Below, in pieces: positions 55,669 through 64,000 of a stretch of DNA of 64,000 bases; within the stretch, counting starts at the first letter, position 1, and every line of letters starts with the position of its first letter. This DNA comes from Gluconobacter wancherniae NBRC 103581 (GTDB lineage: Bacteria > Pseudomonadota > Alphaproteobacteria > Acetobacterales > Acetobacteraceae): positions 1-64,000 of the forward strand of contig NZ_BJUZ01000001.1 in the NCBI RefSeq assembly GCF_007988885.1, written 5' to 3'. The position numbers and the translations under genes are program-made. The notes under the pieces are model-generated. The model was not told where the DNA came from. It saw only the letters and a program-made list of their open reading frames with translations, and did not search any database.

Positions 55669-56320
55669 TCAGTGTTTTGTGTGTTCGCGCAGTGCTCTGA
55701 CGACGCGACTGTCAGATTGCTGTTCAACCGCTGTCATGTCTTGTGTCAGGACGTGCCTGTGATCAACCACTTTGTGTCCGCCGATATACACGGCCTCGAG
55801 GTCGCGTTGGGAGGCCGCGAAGACGAGTGTCGCGCCAGCTTTCCCCGTTTTATCAATGATCTCGGGACTGGTCATGGTTGTCTGCTGTTGGCTGGATGCC
55901 GTGAACGAAGCGCATGCCAGATGCGAGTTCCGCTCTGAACTGCTGATGATCGACATTGTCTTTCTCTGAAGGTGCAGCACCCCAGTGATTGCTGTAGTTG
56001 AAATTGAAGGCTGTCGTTACGCCGTGCTGGAGATGGTCCAGAGCGCCGTCCAGTGTGAACCAGTGAAAATCCTCGGGTGTCGAGCGTGGATGAAGCATGA
56101 AGTCTGGGGGATGGATTTCCCGGATGGACAGTAATGATTGTGCCGCTTGCATCACGGTCATGTAGCCCAGAAACGGCTCTTTCTGGGTGTCTGCCATCGA
56201 AAAAATATAGGCGTTGCGAACCATAAGGGCGGTGTTAGGGTCTTTTGCCTATGCAGTGGCGTAGGTCAGAAGAGAAGCTGCGGCGAGCGCAAGGGCATTG
56301 CTGGTTTGAGGCAGTCGCAT
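55669..56320 (-). pseudogene. Secreted amidohydrolase remnant with stop codon and deletion
   Basis: From the ATG at 56320 a signal peptide (LALAAASLLTYATA) runs into an in-frame TAG, after which the same frame continues AKDPNTALMVRNAYIFSMAD and DHLQHGVTTAFNFNYSNH, an amidohydrolase pattern. A different frame from about 55880 gives the family's C-terminal end (KTGKAGATLVFAASQRDLEAVYIGGHKVVD) to the stop at 55669. The metal-binding middle is gone. The neighbourhood suggests a former deaminase of the cytosine/guanine type. Confidence 0.72.
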
Positions 56321-56343
56321 GCAACGGGTCCGGTCTAGTAGCA

Positions 56344-56363
56344 GGTAGACAATATGGTCTACC
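56344..56363. repeat. Inverted repeat (operator-like)
   Basis: GGTAGAC (56344-56350), spacer AATATG, GTCTACC (56357-56363): a perfect 7-bp inverted repeat 24 bases before the start of the amidohydrolase remnant. It looks like an operator of a dimeric repressor. Confidence 0.55.
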
Positions 56364-56956
56364 CGCTATCAGAGCAGGTGCGGTCGTTAATGGAAAGAAC
56401 CGTATGCGTTTCGTATCAATCTGTCATGCAGGGGTGCTTCAGCTTACTAATATAGTTTACTACGTTGCATCGCGATCAGGCTCGTCTATGAACTGACGTG
56501 GCTAACTCTTGTTGTTCCTCCCCCCGTGTTGAGGGTCGAGGGGCGTAGAGTTATTGCGTTACACTCAGGCTGCACGGCGGACCCGTTCACATGAAAGGCG
56601 TTCATGATACCGGGCGATCAAGGCAAAGCTCATGATTTTTTAGTATGCGAGGAGCCACATAGTTTTTTTGGTAGCGCCTTCTCTTTCTTGACGACCTTCA
56701 GGTGTCACATTGCCATTGTTAAAATTAACATGGAAAAGCATAAATATATCAAAATAATGTTAGAATAATCATTAAAATTGTTATTATTGTCATTTGCGTG
56801 TGTTGGAATATGCAAAAATGCGCTAAGGTCAAGTCGTTATGTGGCAGTTTCCCGCACACGTCTGACATTTTATCAAAGCGTTACGAATATCGCCGCTCAC
56901 GGATATGGTGTATTGGGCACTTCAGTGCTGAAGATGGACAAGGATCGATTCAAGAC
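56364..56956. other. Intergenic region upstream of the DeoR-type gene
   Basis: About 590 bases without a supported gene. The part 56710-56800 is very AT-rich and includes GTTAAAATTAAC; a promoter for the DeoR-type gene is likely there. A longer reading frame entering from 56798 lacks a ribosome site. Confidence 0.4.
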
Positions 56957-57775
56957 ATGAGTGAGAGCCAGGGCGAACCTTATCCCACCCTGTCATCGGG
57001 CTCGGGAAAACGTCGGGATAATGCTTCGCGTCAGCAGCGTATTCTCGATGCGCTTTTCGAAGAAGGCAATGTCAGTATCGAGACTCTGTCCGAGCGTTTT
57101 GGCGTGAGCCGTATGACCATCCACAGAGATGCACATGCCTTGGCGCAACAGGGACTTATCGACAAATTTCACGGCAGCATCGGGCTTAAAAACCGTGCTG
57201 TCACGCAAAAGACTGTTAATTTCCGCAAGACCCGTGCCGCAGATCTCAAGCAGGACATCATCACGCGTGCCGTCTCGATGATCGAGCCCGAGCAAATTCT
57301 TGTTCTTGATGATTCCACGACGGTTGCGCAGATGCTGCCGCTGCTTCCGGCACTCGCGCCTTTGACCATCATTACCAATGCTATGGGCGTCATTCAGGCG
57401 CTGGCACCCTATCCAAATCTCAACCTGATCTGCCTTGGTGGAGATTACAGCGCGCCACGCAATGCTTTTTTTGGGCTCCTTTGCGAGCAGGCCGCGCGTT
57501 CAATTCGTGCCAACACGATGTTTCTTTCCACTTCTGTTATTCATAACGCCATAGCGTTTCAGAATGATCAAAACGTGGTTAAGGTCAAACGTGCCCTTAT
57601 GGAAATTTCAGACCGCTGCATCCTTCTGGCAGACAGCACGAAGTTCCAGAAAGGTGGGTTGCATCGGCTCGCAGATCTGTCCGAGTTCGATCTCGTTCTG
57701 TCGGACACTCAGTTGAAGCCCGCCACGCGCAAGGCGCTGCTTCAGGCAGACGTAAAACTCGAAATCTGCGGGTGA
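56957..57775 (+). CDS. DeoR-family transcription regulator
   Basis: 272 residues from the ATG at 56957, with AAGGA about 10 bases upstream. The DeoR helix-turn-helix is RQQRILDALFEEGNVSIETLSERFGVSRMTIHRDAHAL. The C-terminal sugar-phosphate sensor domain has ILVLDDSTTVAQML, TIITNAMGVIQAL, LICLGGDYSAPRNAFFG, ILLADSTKFQKGGLHRLADL and FDLVLSDTQL. The family senses phosphorylated sugars such as those from nucleoside breakdown. No target gene can be assigned with certainty; the nucleoside hydrolase region is the nearest candidate. Confidence 0.9.
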   Translation: MSESQGEPYPTLSSGSGKRRDNASRQQRILDALFEEGNVSIETLSERFGVSRMTIHRDAHALAQQGLIDKFHGSIGLKNRAVTQKTVNFRKTRAADLKQDIITRAVSMIEPEQILVLDDSTTVAQMLPLLPALAPLTIITNAMGVIQALAPYPNLNLICLGGDYSAPRNAFFGLLCEQAARSIRANTMFLSTSVIHNAIAFQNDQNVVKVKRALMEISDRCILLADSTKFQKGGLHRLADLSEFDLVLSDTQLKPATRKALLQADVKLEICG

Positions 57776-57778
57776 AAT

Positions 57779-57812
57779 AAAAAAGCCCGCCTCCACTCAG
57801 GGCTGGCTTTTT
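57779..57812 (+). terminator. Rho-independent terminator
   Basis: AAAAAAGCC at 57779-57787 pairs with GGCTTTTT at 57805-57812, with alternative inner pairing AGCCC/GGGCT. It lies 3 bases after the DeoR-type stop. Confidence 0.75.
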
Positions 57813-58058
57813 GTTGTGTTGATCCTCTGGGGCCACAGATCCGGAGGATACACTCGCTCAGACGCCTGCTGTGCGTCCCTGAGCGTGCATTGCGATCAGG
57901 CCCATACAAAGTGTGTTCAATTGTATGCCGAGGGAATCAATAATTTCATCTGAAAATTGAATATATCGAATTTTGAGAGTGCTTGGGCTGTGTAGGCATG
58001 GCCTTGTGATCCGTGTTACGGCCATGCGCTTCTGCCTTTTTGCCGGATGCTTCATTGC
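57813..58058. other. Promoter region of the serine dehydratase gene
   Basis: Non-coding stretch between the terminator and sdaA. TTGAATATATCGAATTTTGAG near 57957 is AT-rich and could hold the promoter. No gene is supported. Confidence 0.4.
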
Positions 58059-59417
58059 ATGATCAGCCTGTTTGACATTTTCAAAGTCGGCATTGGGCCG
58101 TCATCTTCGCATACGGTAGGTCCGATGCGGGCAGCCCGACGCTTTATAGATGGGCTCGATGTGGAACTGGACGTGCACCATATAAAGGTGACGCTTTATG
58201 GTTCTCTCGCCTGGACCGGTCTCGGTCATGCGACCGATACCGCTGTCGTTCTGGGGCTTGCCGGAGAAGCCCCGGACACGATCGATCCCGATCAGGCAGA
58301 AGGCATTGTGGCTGCGATCACTACTGCTGGAATGATCAACGTGCGGGGACGACAGGTCAGGTTTGCACCGGCCTCTGACGTCCTCTTTGATTACGAGACC
58401 ATCCCGCCTGTTCATCCCAACACGTTGCAGTTTCGGGCGCTGGATGAGCATGAGGCGATCGTCGCATCTGCACGTTATTGCTCGGTGGGTGGTGGGTTTA
58501 TCGTTCCTGAGAATGTTGCCGAGACGACGTCCTATACGCTGCCTGACATGCCTCACGATTTCGCGGATGGTGCTCAGCTTCTGGCGCGGACAGCTGAAAC
58601 GGGCCTGAGCATAGCCCGGATTGTGCTCGCAAATGAGAGCGCGCTGCGCCCGGCGCATGAAGTTGAGGCTTACCTGGATCTCATTATTGATACGATGATG
58701 GGATGTATCGAGCGTGGCCTTACACAAAGAGGGGCACTGCCTGGGAAACTGAAAGTACGTCGGCGTGCGGCAGCGCTTCATGAGAAGCTGCAGAGGAATA
58801 CACTCCAGAACCAGCGTTCTCCCCACGAAGTTATGGACTGGGTCAGCCTGTTTGCCATTGCAGTGAACGAAGAGAATGCTGCGGGTGGCCGTGTGGTGAC
58901 AGCCCCAACGAACGGGGCTGCAGGCGTTATACCGGCAACGCTTCGATATTACCGGGATTTTTGCCCTGGAGCGTCGCGGGAGGGAATGAGGGATTTCCTG
59001 CTGACGGCTGCAGCAATTGGTGGGCTATTCAAACTGAATGCATCCATCTCGGGCGCGGAAGTTGGATGTCAGGGGGAGGTGGGCGTGGCGTCGTCTATGG
59101 CGGCTGCGGGCCTTGCGTCAGTGCTGGGAGCCAATCCGTTACAGGTTGAAAATGCGGCGGAAATCGGGATGGAACACCATCTCGGGATGACCTGTGACCC
59201 GATTGGTGGGTTGGTGCAGATCCCCTGTATCGAGCGCAATGCGTTCGGGGCTGTCAAGGCGATCAACGCTGCATCTCTCGCCATGCATGGGGATGGGGAA
59301 CATCATGTCTCTCTGGATCAGGTGATCAGGACAATGGCGGAGACGGGACGCGACATGAACCATCGTTACAAAGAGACGTCTCTCGGTGGTCTGGCGGTAA
59401 ATTTCCCAGAGTGCTGA
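58059..59417 (+). CDS. sdaA: L-serine ammonia-lyase (single-chain, iron-sulfur type)
   Basis: 452 residues from the ATG at 58059; an ATG four codons upstream is also possible. The beta-type N-terminal domain opens [22 protein letters not shown], and the alpha domain has [66 protein letters not shown] and the cysteines expected to bind the 4Fe-4S cluster. It deaminates L-serine to pyruvate. The gene has its own upstream region and is followed after 184 bases by the peptide ABC genes. Confidence 0.95.
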   Translation: MISLFDIFKVGIGPSSSHTVGPMRAARRFIDGLDVELDVHHIKVTLYGSLAWTGLGHATDTAVVLGLAGEAPDTIDPDQAEGIVAAITTAGMINVRGRQVRFAPASDVLFDYETIPPVHPNTLQFRALDEHEAIVASARYCSVGGGFIVPENVAETTSYTLPDMPHDFADGAQLLARTAETGLSIARIVLANESALRPAHEVEAYLDLIIDTMMGCIERGLTQRGALPGKLKVRRRAAALHEKLQRNTLQNQRSPHEVMDWVSLFAIAVNEENAAGGRVVTAPTNGAAGVIPATLRYYRDFCPGASREGMRDFLLTAAAIGGLFKLNASISGAEVGCQGEVGVASSMAAAGLASVLGANPLQVENAAEIGMEHHLGMTCDPIGGLVQIPCIERNAFGAVKAINAASLAMHGDGEHHVSLDQVIRTMAETGRDMNHRYKETSLGGLAVNFPEC

Positions 59418-59601
59418 CGGCGCGCTAGACCGGCTGCATGGCCGGATTTGATCAAGAATGTCTCCATAGCGTAACGTGCCTTGTGTCGTTCCCGGCGCAT
59501 CTCGCGAAAGGACATGCTCTTTTCTGTCTCCGGGAAACGGCGCTGGCATCTGTTTTGCAGGATGCTGGATCAAGAGAGGCCATAAGGGCCAGGGATGGAT
59601 C

Positions 59602-60576
59602 GTGCTGAAAGACCGCTCTTTACGCTGGCTTGATGGGTTGCGTGCCCGCAAGGGAACTGTCGCGGCCCTTTTTCTGCTAGCAGGGATTGTTCTGGCATCC
59701 CTGAGCGCTCCTCTCTACGCGGCAATGGTGGGGGTTGATCCATTTGCCTCAGATCTGGCGGGCACAACTCAGAGAGGTGGCCAGACGGTCGATCTGATGC
59801 AGCCGAACGACAATCCCCTCCACCTAGGCCTGACGCCACTAGGGCCGGACTGGCAGCCAGGACCCTATGCATTGGGTTCTGATTCTCAGGGGCGGGATGT
59901 GGCGGCACGCGTTCTGTATGGCGGACGAAATTCGTTGCTGATTGCAGCAACGGCATCGCTGTTGTGCCTGACACTGGCAGGAATGATCGGGATCTGTGCC
60001 GGGTATTTCGGCGGATGGGTTGATATAATCCTGTCGCGTATTCTCGATATCATGTGGGCCATTCCGGTTTACCTGTTCGCGATTTCGCTTTCTGTTGTGA
60101 CGGTCGGGCACGGATTGCGTCTTGGACCCTTTGTTATTGGCGCTGACAGCCTGCTGATACCGATCGTTATTATCGCGCTGGTTTATGTGCCTTATGCCGC
60201 CCGTCCGCTGAGGGCCCGGGCTCTGAGTCTGGCGCAGGCCGAATTTGTCATGGCAGCGCGGGGAATGGGTGCATCCCATGGACGGATCGTGTTGCGCGAG
60301 ATCCTTCCCAATCTGGCTACGACAATGGTGGTTCTGGGGCCGCTGGTCATGGCTCTGTGTCTTCTTGCTGAGTCTGCACTGTCCTTCCTCTCCCTTGGCG
60401 TGCAGGCACCAGCCGCATCATGGGGGTCTATCATTCAGGACGGGGAAGGATTGCTCTATACGCGACCTGCCGTGGCGATCGTTCCGGGTATCGCCATCGT
60501 TCTGACCGTGCTTGCGCTGAACGTTCTGGGAAATAGCCTGAGAGATCATCTTGATCCGAAAGGAGCAGGGCGATGA
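59602..60576 (+). CDS. Peptide-type ABC transporter permease (DppC-like)
   Basis: 324 residues from a GTG at 59602 with AGGGATGG just upstream; the longer frame upstream looks non-coding. N-terminal membrane anchor, then the BPD_transp_1 permease core. ALGSDSQGRDVAARVLYGGRNSL is the hallmark of DppC/OppC, and the EAA-type loop reads AEFVMAARGMGASHGRIVLREILPN. It is the first of four overlapping genes. Unusually for the family the C-type permease comes before the B-type one. Confidence 0.92.
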   Translation: MLKDRSLRWLDGLRARKGTVAALFLLAGIVLASLSAPLYAAMVGVDPFASDLAGTTQRGGQTVDLMQPNDNPLHLGLTPLGPDWQPGPYALGSDSQGRDVAARVLYGGRNSLLIAATASLLCLTLAGMIGICAGYFGGWVDIILSRILDIMWAIPVYLFAISLSVVTVGHGLRLGPFVIGADSLLIPIVIIALVYVPYAARPLRARALSLAQAEFVMAARGMGASHGRIVLREILPNLATTMVVLGPLVMALCLLAESALSFLSLGVQAPAASWGSIIQDGEGLLYTRPAVAIVPGIAIVLTVLALNVLGNSLRDHLDPKGAGR

Positions 60577-61556
60577 TTGGCGCTTTTCTCTCCCGTGCGG
60601 GGCAGATGCTGCTTGTGATTTTCGGGATTTCGGTTCTGGTTTTCAGCATTTTCTTCGCAACGCCTGGAGCAGACCCGACGGCAAGGATCGCCGGGCGTGG
60701 AGCAAGCCCACAGGTCGTGGCGCGCATTCGTGCGGAATATGGCTTCGATCGTGCGTTGCCCATCCAGTATGTCCGCATGATGGAGAAGCTGTTCGTTACG
60801 CGTGATCTCACGTCTTATGTCGATCACGGGGAGCCTGTCGTGCCCGAAGTCATGGGTGCTGCGCCTGTTACGCTCTCGCTCGTACTCTGGGCAGCGTTTT
60901 TCTGGGTTGGTGGTTCCCTGCTGATTGGCGTGGCATCAGCGGTTCTGCGTGATAGCTGGATAGATAGAATCCTGATGGTTCTGGGGGTGATCGGGCTTTC
61001 CATGCCGGTGTTCTGGCTGGGGGAAGTGGTCAATCTTTTCACGCAGAGCCGATGGCATGACACCTGGATGTTCTCGTGGGTGCCTTCGCTTGGCTATGTC
61101 CCATTTAGCCAGAACCCATGGGGGTGGGCGAAGGCGCTGTTCCTACCATCATTGACGCTCGCTAGCTCCTTCATCGGGCTTTATGCGCGGGTGCTCCGTG
61201 CCGAGCTTCTGGGGGCCATGGGCGAGGATTCCATCCGTACCGCGCGGGCCAAGGGCGCCGGGCCTGTTCGCGTCTGGCTGTGGCATGGATTGCGACTGTC
61301 ATGGCTGAGCTATGTCTCGCTTTTTGGGTTGGATTTTGCTCAGCTTCTGGGGGGGGGCGCATTGCTCACGGAAGTGGTTTTCGCTCTTCCGGGTGTCGGC
61401 CGCCTGACCTATCAGGGGCTGGCCACGCTGGATCTGCCTCTGATCATGGCAACCGTTATGTATTCTGCGATCTTCGTTGTTGTGGCCAACGCATTAATTG
61501 ACGGTATCTATACATTGCTGGACCCACGGATCGCAGGAGGCCGCAATGCGCGCTGA
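60573..61556 (+). CDS. Peptide-type ABC transporter permease (DppB-like)
   Basis: 327 residues, six membrane helices. The N-terminus LLVIFGISVLVFSIFFATPGADP and RAEYGFDRALPIQYVRMM, the EAA-type loop EDSIRTARAKGAGPVRVWLWHGLR and FALPGVGRLTYQGLATLDLPLIMATVM are standard for DppB/OppB. It overlaps the DppC-like gene by 4 bases (ATGA) and the next ATPase by 11 bases. Confidence 0.94.
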   Translation: MIGAFLSRAGQMLLVIFGISVLVFSIFFATPGADPTARIAGRGASPQVVARIRAEYGFDRALPIQYVRMMEKLFVTRDLTSYVDHGEPVVPEVMGAAPVTLSLVLWAAFFWVGGSLLIGVASAVLRDSWIDRILMVLGVIGLSMPVFWLGEVVNLFTQSRWHDTWMFSWVPSLGYVPFSQNPWGWAKALFLPSLTLASSFIGLYARVLRAELLGAMGEDSIRTARAKGAGPVRVWLWHGLRLSWLSYVSLFGLDFAQLLGGGALLTEVVFALPGVGRLTYQGLATLDLPLIMATVMYSAIFVVVANALIDGIYTLLDPRIAGGRNAR

Positions 61557-62499
61557 ACCGCTGCTTCAGATCCAGGACCTAAGGCTTGAACTTCCGGATG
61601 GACGGAGGCTGCTTGACGGCGTGACGCTTGATGTTGCTGCAGGTCAGTCACTGGGAGTTGTGGGAGAGTCCGGTTCCGGCAAGAGCCTGACGGCCATGAG
61701 TGTCATGGGGTTGCTGCCTCGCCTTAAAGCGAAGGGAAGCATCGTTTTCCAAAAGCACGAACTGCTTTCGATGCGGGAGAAAGAAAGGCGCAAACTCCGC
61801 GGGTCGCAGATGGCCATGATTTTTCAGGATCCGATGACCGCCTTTCTGCCAGTCCGCTCGATTGGCGCGCAGATCGACGAACAGATCCGCCTGCATCAAC
61901 CCCTAAGCCGCCACGAAGCACGCGCACTGACCGTCAAGTTGCTGGAGCGGATGGGCGTGCCTGACCCTGAAATGGCCGCGAGGCGTTATCCACATCAGCT
62001 TTCGGGTGGTTTGCGGCAGCGTGCCATGATTGCCATGGCACTATCATGTTCGCCAGCATTGCTGATTGCCGATGAGCCAACAACTGCTCTGGATGTTACT
62101 GTTCAGGCACAGATTCTGGTGCTTCTGCGTACGCTGCGGGAAGAGGGAGCGGGCGTAATGCTCATTACCCACGATATGGGCGTTGTCGCGCAGAGCTGTA
62201 CGCATGTTGCAGTTCTGTATGCTGGCGTTGTGGTTGAACGCGGCACAGTGGTTGATGTGCTTCAGCAGCCACTGCATCCTTATACGCAGGCTCTTCTGGC
62301 TGCCATTCCGCCCCTGGATGGCCCAAAGCCCGAGAGATTGCCAACCATACCTGGGCAGCCCCCCGTCCCGGAGGCACGGCCATCGGGATGCGTCTTTTCG
62401 CCTCGTTGCCCGAAAGTCCGACCAGATTGCGCCGTACGCCCTGACATGATCGAAATGGGAGAGGGCAGGCGCGTGGCGTGTGTTCTGTACGGAGCATGA
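61546..62499 (+). CDS. Peptide-type ABC transporter ATPase (DppD-like)
   Basis: 317 residues from the ATG at 61546 with AGGAGG 6 bases upstream. Walker A GESGSGKSLT, signature LSGGLRQRAMIAMALS, Walker B LLIADEPTTALD and H-loop ITHDMG are intact. The C-terminal oligopeptide-ABC extension (PEARPSGCVFSPRCPKVRPDC) carries the cysteine cluster typical of DppD/OppD. Confidence 0.95.
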   Translation: MRAEPLLQIQDLRLELPDGRRLLDGVTLDVAAGQSLGVVGESGSGKSLTAMSVMGLLPRLKAKGSIVFQKHELLSMREKERRKLRGSQMAMIFQDPMTAFLPVRSIGAQIDEQIRLHQPLSRHEARALTVKLLERMGVPDPEMAARRYPHQLSGGLRQRAMIAMALSCSPALLIADEPTTALDVTVQAQILVLLRTLREEGAGVMLITHDMGVVAQSCTHVAVLYAGVVVERGTVVDVLQQPLHPYTQALLAAIPPLDGPKPERLPTIPGQPPVPEARPSGCVFSPRCPKVRPDCAVRPDMIEMGEGRRVACVLYGA

Positions 62500-63431
62500 G
62501 TATTCTGCTGGAAGCCCGCTCGGTTGAGAAGCATTACCGCCTCGGTGGCGGCCGCGTTCTTCAGGCTGTCGCAGGAGTGTCGTTACAGGTGCGTCGTGGA
62601 GAGGCACTGGCGCTTGTTGGTGAGTCCGGGTGTGGAAAATCCACTCTTGGGCGGACCCTGATTGGTCTGGGCGCGCCTACATCCGGAGAGGTTCTTTTTG
62701 ACGGTGCGCGGATTTCGGGTCTTTCGGACCGAAGTCTGCGTCCCTATCGCGCCCGTATGCAGATGGTGTTTCAGGATTCCTCGGCTTCCTTCAATCCGCG
62801 TCGAACGGTTGGGGAAGCACTTGCCGAGCCTCTGAAAATTCATCGACGGACAGGCATTGTGGAGCGTGTTCATGAACTGCTCGATCAGGTGGGGATGTCG
62901 CGTTCAGTACTAAAGCGATACCCGCATGAGTTTTCGGGTGGCCAACGCCAGAGGCTGAATATCGCGCGTGCACTCGCACTCGGCCCCGAGTTGTTGGTCG
63001 CGGACGAGCCAGTTTCTGCACTGGATGTTTCCGTGCAGGCCCAGATCGTCAATTTGTTTGGAGATCTGCGCAGTCAGCTTGGTGTGGCGTGTGTTTTCAT
63101 TTCGCATGATCTGGCCGTGGTTCGGCAAATGGCCGATCGCATTGCCGTCATGTATCTGGGGGGCATTGTCGAGCAGGGAGATGGCCTTGCAGTGTTGGGC
63201 GCTCCCGCGCACCCATACACAAAGGCCTTGCTCGATGCAGTGCCTCGTCCGGACCGCCCATTGCCACCCCCGCTCGCGGGGGATGTGCCCAGCCCGGTCA
63301 ATCCGCCATCAGGGTGCCGGTTTCACACGCGCTGCCCGATTGCCCAGGCCCGCTGTGCGCAGGAGCGGCCCGAGTTGCGCGGGATCACGGGCGGGCGTGA
63401 AGTGGCGTGTCACTATCCGCTGGTAAGCTGA
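62496..63431 (+). CDS. Peptide-type ABC transporter ATPase (DppF-like)
   Basis: 311 residues from the ATG at 62496, overlapping the previous stop by 4 bases. Walker A GESGCGKSTL, signature FSGGQRQRLNIARALA, Walker B LLVADEPVSALD and H-loop ISHDLAVV are present, with the C-terminal PPSGCRFHTRCPIAQARCAQ cluster. It completes two permeases and two ATPases. No binding protein gene lies on either side within the window. Confidence 0.95.
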   Translation: MSILLEARSVEKHYRLGGGRVLQAVAGVSLQVRRGEALALVGESGCGKSTLGRTLIGLGAPTSGEVLFDGARISGLSDRSLRPYRARMQMVFQDSSASFNPRRTVGEALAEPLKIHRRTGIVERVHELLDQVGMSRSVLKRYPHEFSGGQRQRLNIARALALGPELLVADEPVSALDVSVQAQIVNLFGDLRSQLGVACVFISHDLAVVRQMADRIAVMYLGGIVEQGDGLAVLGAPAHPYTKALLDAVPRPDRPLPPPLAGDVPSPVNPPSGCRFHTRCPIAQARCAQERPELRGITGGREVACHYPLVS

Positions 63432-63437
63432 ATGCTC

Positions 63438-64000
63438 TCAGTGATGCGCGTTTTCCAACATCAGGGGATAGAGTGACGCCACCAGAAGGACGGCCATTCC
63501 GTAATTGAAGCTGCGCAGAATGGCAGGCTGTCTCAGCCCTCTTTTCATTACTGCGCCGAAGCCGGCCCAGAGGCTGACAGAGGGTAGATTCACAATGCAG
63601 CAGATCAGGCAAACAATCAGCAAATTGAGCAGGTAGTTTCCCTGAGGCATATACGCGGAAACGATTCCGATCGCGATGACCCAGGCTTTTGGATTCACCC
63701 ACTGAAAACCCGTTGCCTGCAGGAACGTGATCGGCCGGGATGTTGCACTGTTTTCGCTGCCTGATTTCGATGTGGCGATTTTCCATGCAAGCCAGAGCAG
63801 ATACAGCGCGCTCGCATATTTCAGGACAGTATAAAGCTGAGGAACGGCCTCGAAGAGCTTGCCCAGACCCAGCCCTATAATACCAATCATGACGGAAAAC
63901 CCGATGCTGACGCCCAGAATATGGGGAACGGTTTTGCGCATCCCATGATTGAGGCCCGAAGCCGCCAGCATCGTATTATTGGGACCAGGTGTGACGGACG
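63438..64000 (-). CDS. LysE/RhtB-family exporter, cut by the window end
   Basis: At least 187 residues; the start lies beyond base 64000. The visible N-terminal part SVTPGPNNTMLAASGLNHG is the conserved start region of LysE/RhtB amino acid exporters, and QATGFQWVNPKAWVIAIGIV is the second family motif. About five membrane helices are seen. It converges on the DppF-like gene with only 6 bases between the stops. Confidence 0.9.
   Translation of the reverse strand, partial: SVTPGPNNTMLAASGLNHGMRKTVPHILGVSIGFSVMIGIIGLGLGKLFEAVPQLYTVLKYASALYLLWLAWKIATSKSGSENSATSRPITFLQATGFQWVNPKAWVIAIGIVSAYMPQGNYLLNLLIVCLICCIVNLPSVSLWAGFGAVMKRGLRQPAILRSFNYGMAVLLVASLYPLMLENAHH

Overview
The window reads as chromosome of an alphaproteobacterium, most likely an acetic acid bacterium (Acetobacteraceae, for example Asaia or Gluconobacter relatives). 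The grounds are moderately high GC, the protein style, remnants of IS5-type elements and a tail-collar/Hint surface protein of a kind common in that family. The genus is an inference. No rRNA, tRNA or CRISPR array was seen.

Region 1 (about 0.6-22.2 kb) is a non-flagellar type III secretion system (T3SS). Its gene order matches the rhizobial Rhc type: sctC1 is divergent from sctI-J-K-L-N-O-Q-R-S-T-U, with a second block sctF-sctD-two small genes-sctV-OmpR-type regulator-secretin-lipoprotein. The outer-membrane ring is split and chimeric. A short T3SS-type N-terminal piece (sctC1) is separate from a Tad-pilus (CpaC/RcpA)-type secretin, which comes with a CpaD-like lipoprotein and a TadD-like TPR lipoprotein. 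The export gate protein SctU lacks the NPTH self-cleavage motif (CGDA instead). Four cysteine-free, low-complexity proteins are likely secreted substrates (harpin or translocator type). A direct repeat (GTCAG-like half-sites, 11-bp period) precedes all four substrate genes and the main apparatus operon, and is the probable target of the TtsI-like regulator.

Region 2 (about 22.2-31.4 kb) is AT-richer accessory DNA. It holds a frameshifted winged-helix regulator, a large protein with three phage-tail-collar domains and a Hint domain, a graveyard of IS5- and IS3-family transposase pieces, an arginase, a frameshifted TonB receptor and a divergent Lrp-type regulator.

Region 3 (31.4-56.3 kb) is nucleobase catabolism. 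The purine part has an 8-oxoguanine deaminase, a CDA-fold deaminase, guanine deaminase, pieces of a Rieske oxygenase and a BMP-type nucleoside ABC importer. The pyrimidine part encodes a complete reductive pathway: NCS1 transporter, PreT/PreA dihydropyrimidine dehydrogenase, dihydropyrimidinase, a carbamoyl-beta-alanine hydrolase, a beta-alanine aminotransferase and a malonate semialdehyde decarboxylase that carries all four known catalytic residues. A RutR-like TetR gene and a near-perfect RutR box sit in front of preT. A second TonB receptor and a periplasmic nucleoside hydrolase follow. Several genes here are decayed (Rieske oxygenase, nucleoside hydrolase remnant, amidohydrolase).

Region 4 (56.9-64 kb) holds a DeoR-type regulator, L-serine dehydratase, a four-gene peptide-type ABC transporter without a binding protein, and a LysE-type exporter cut by the window edge.
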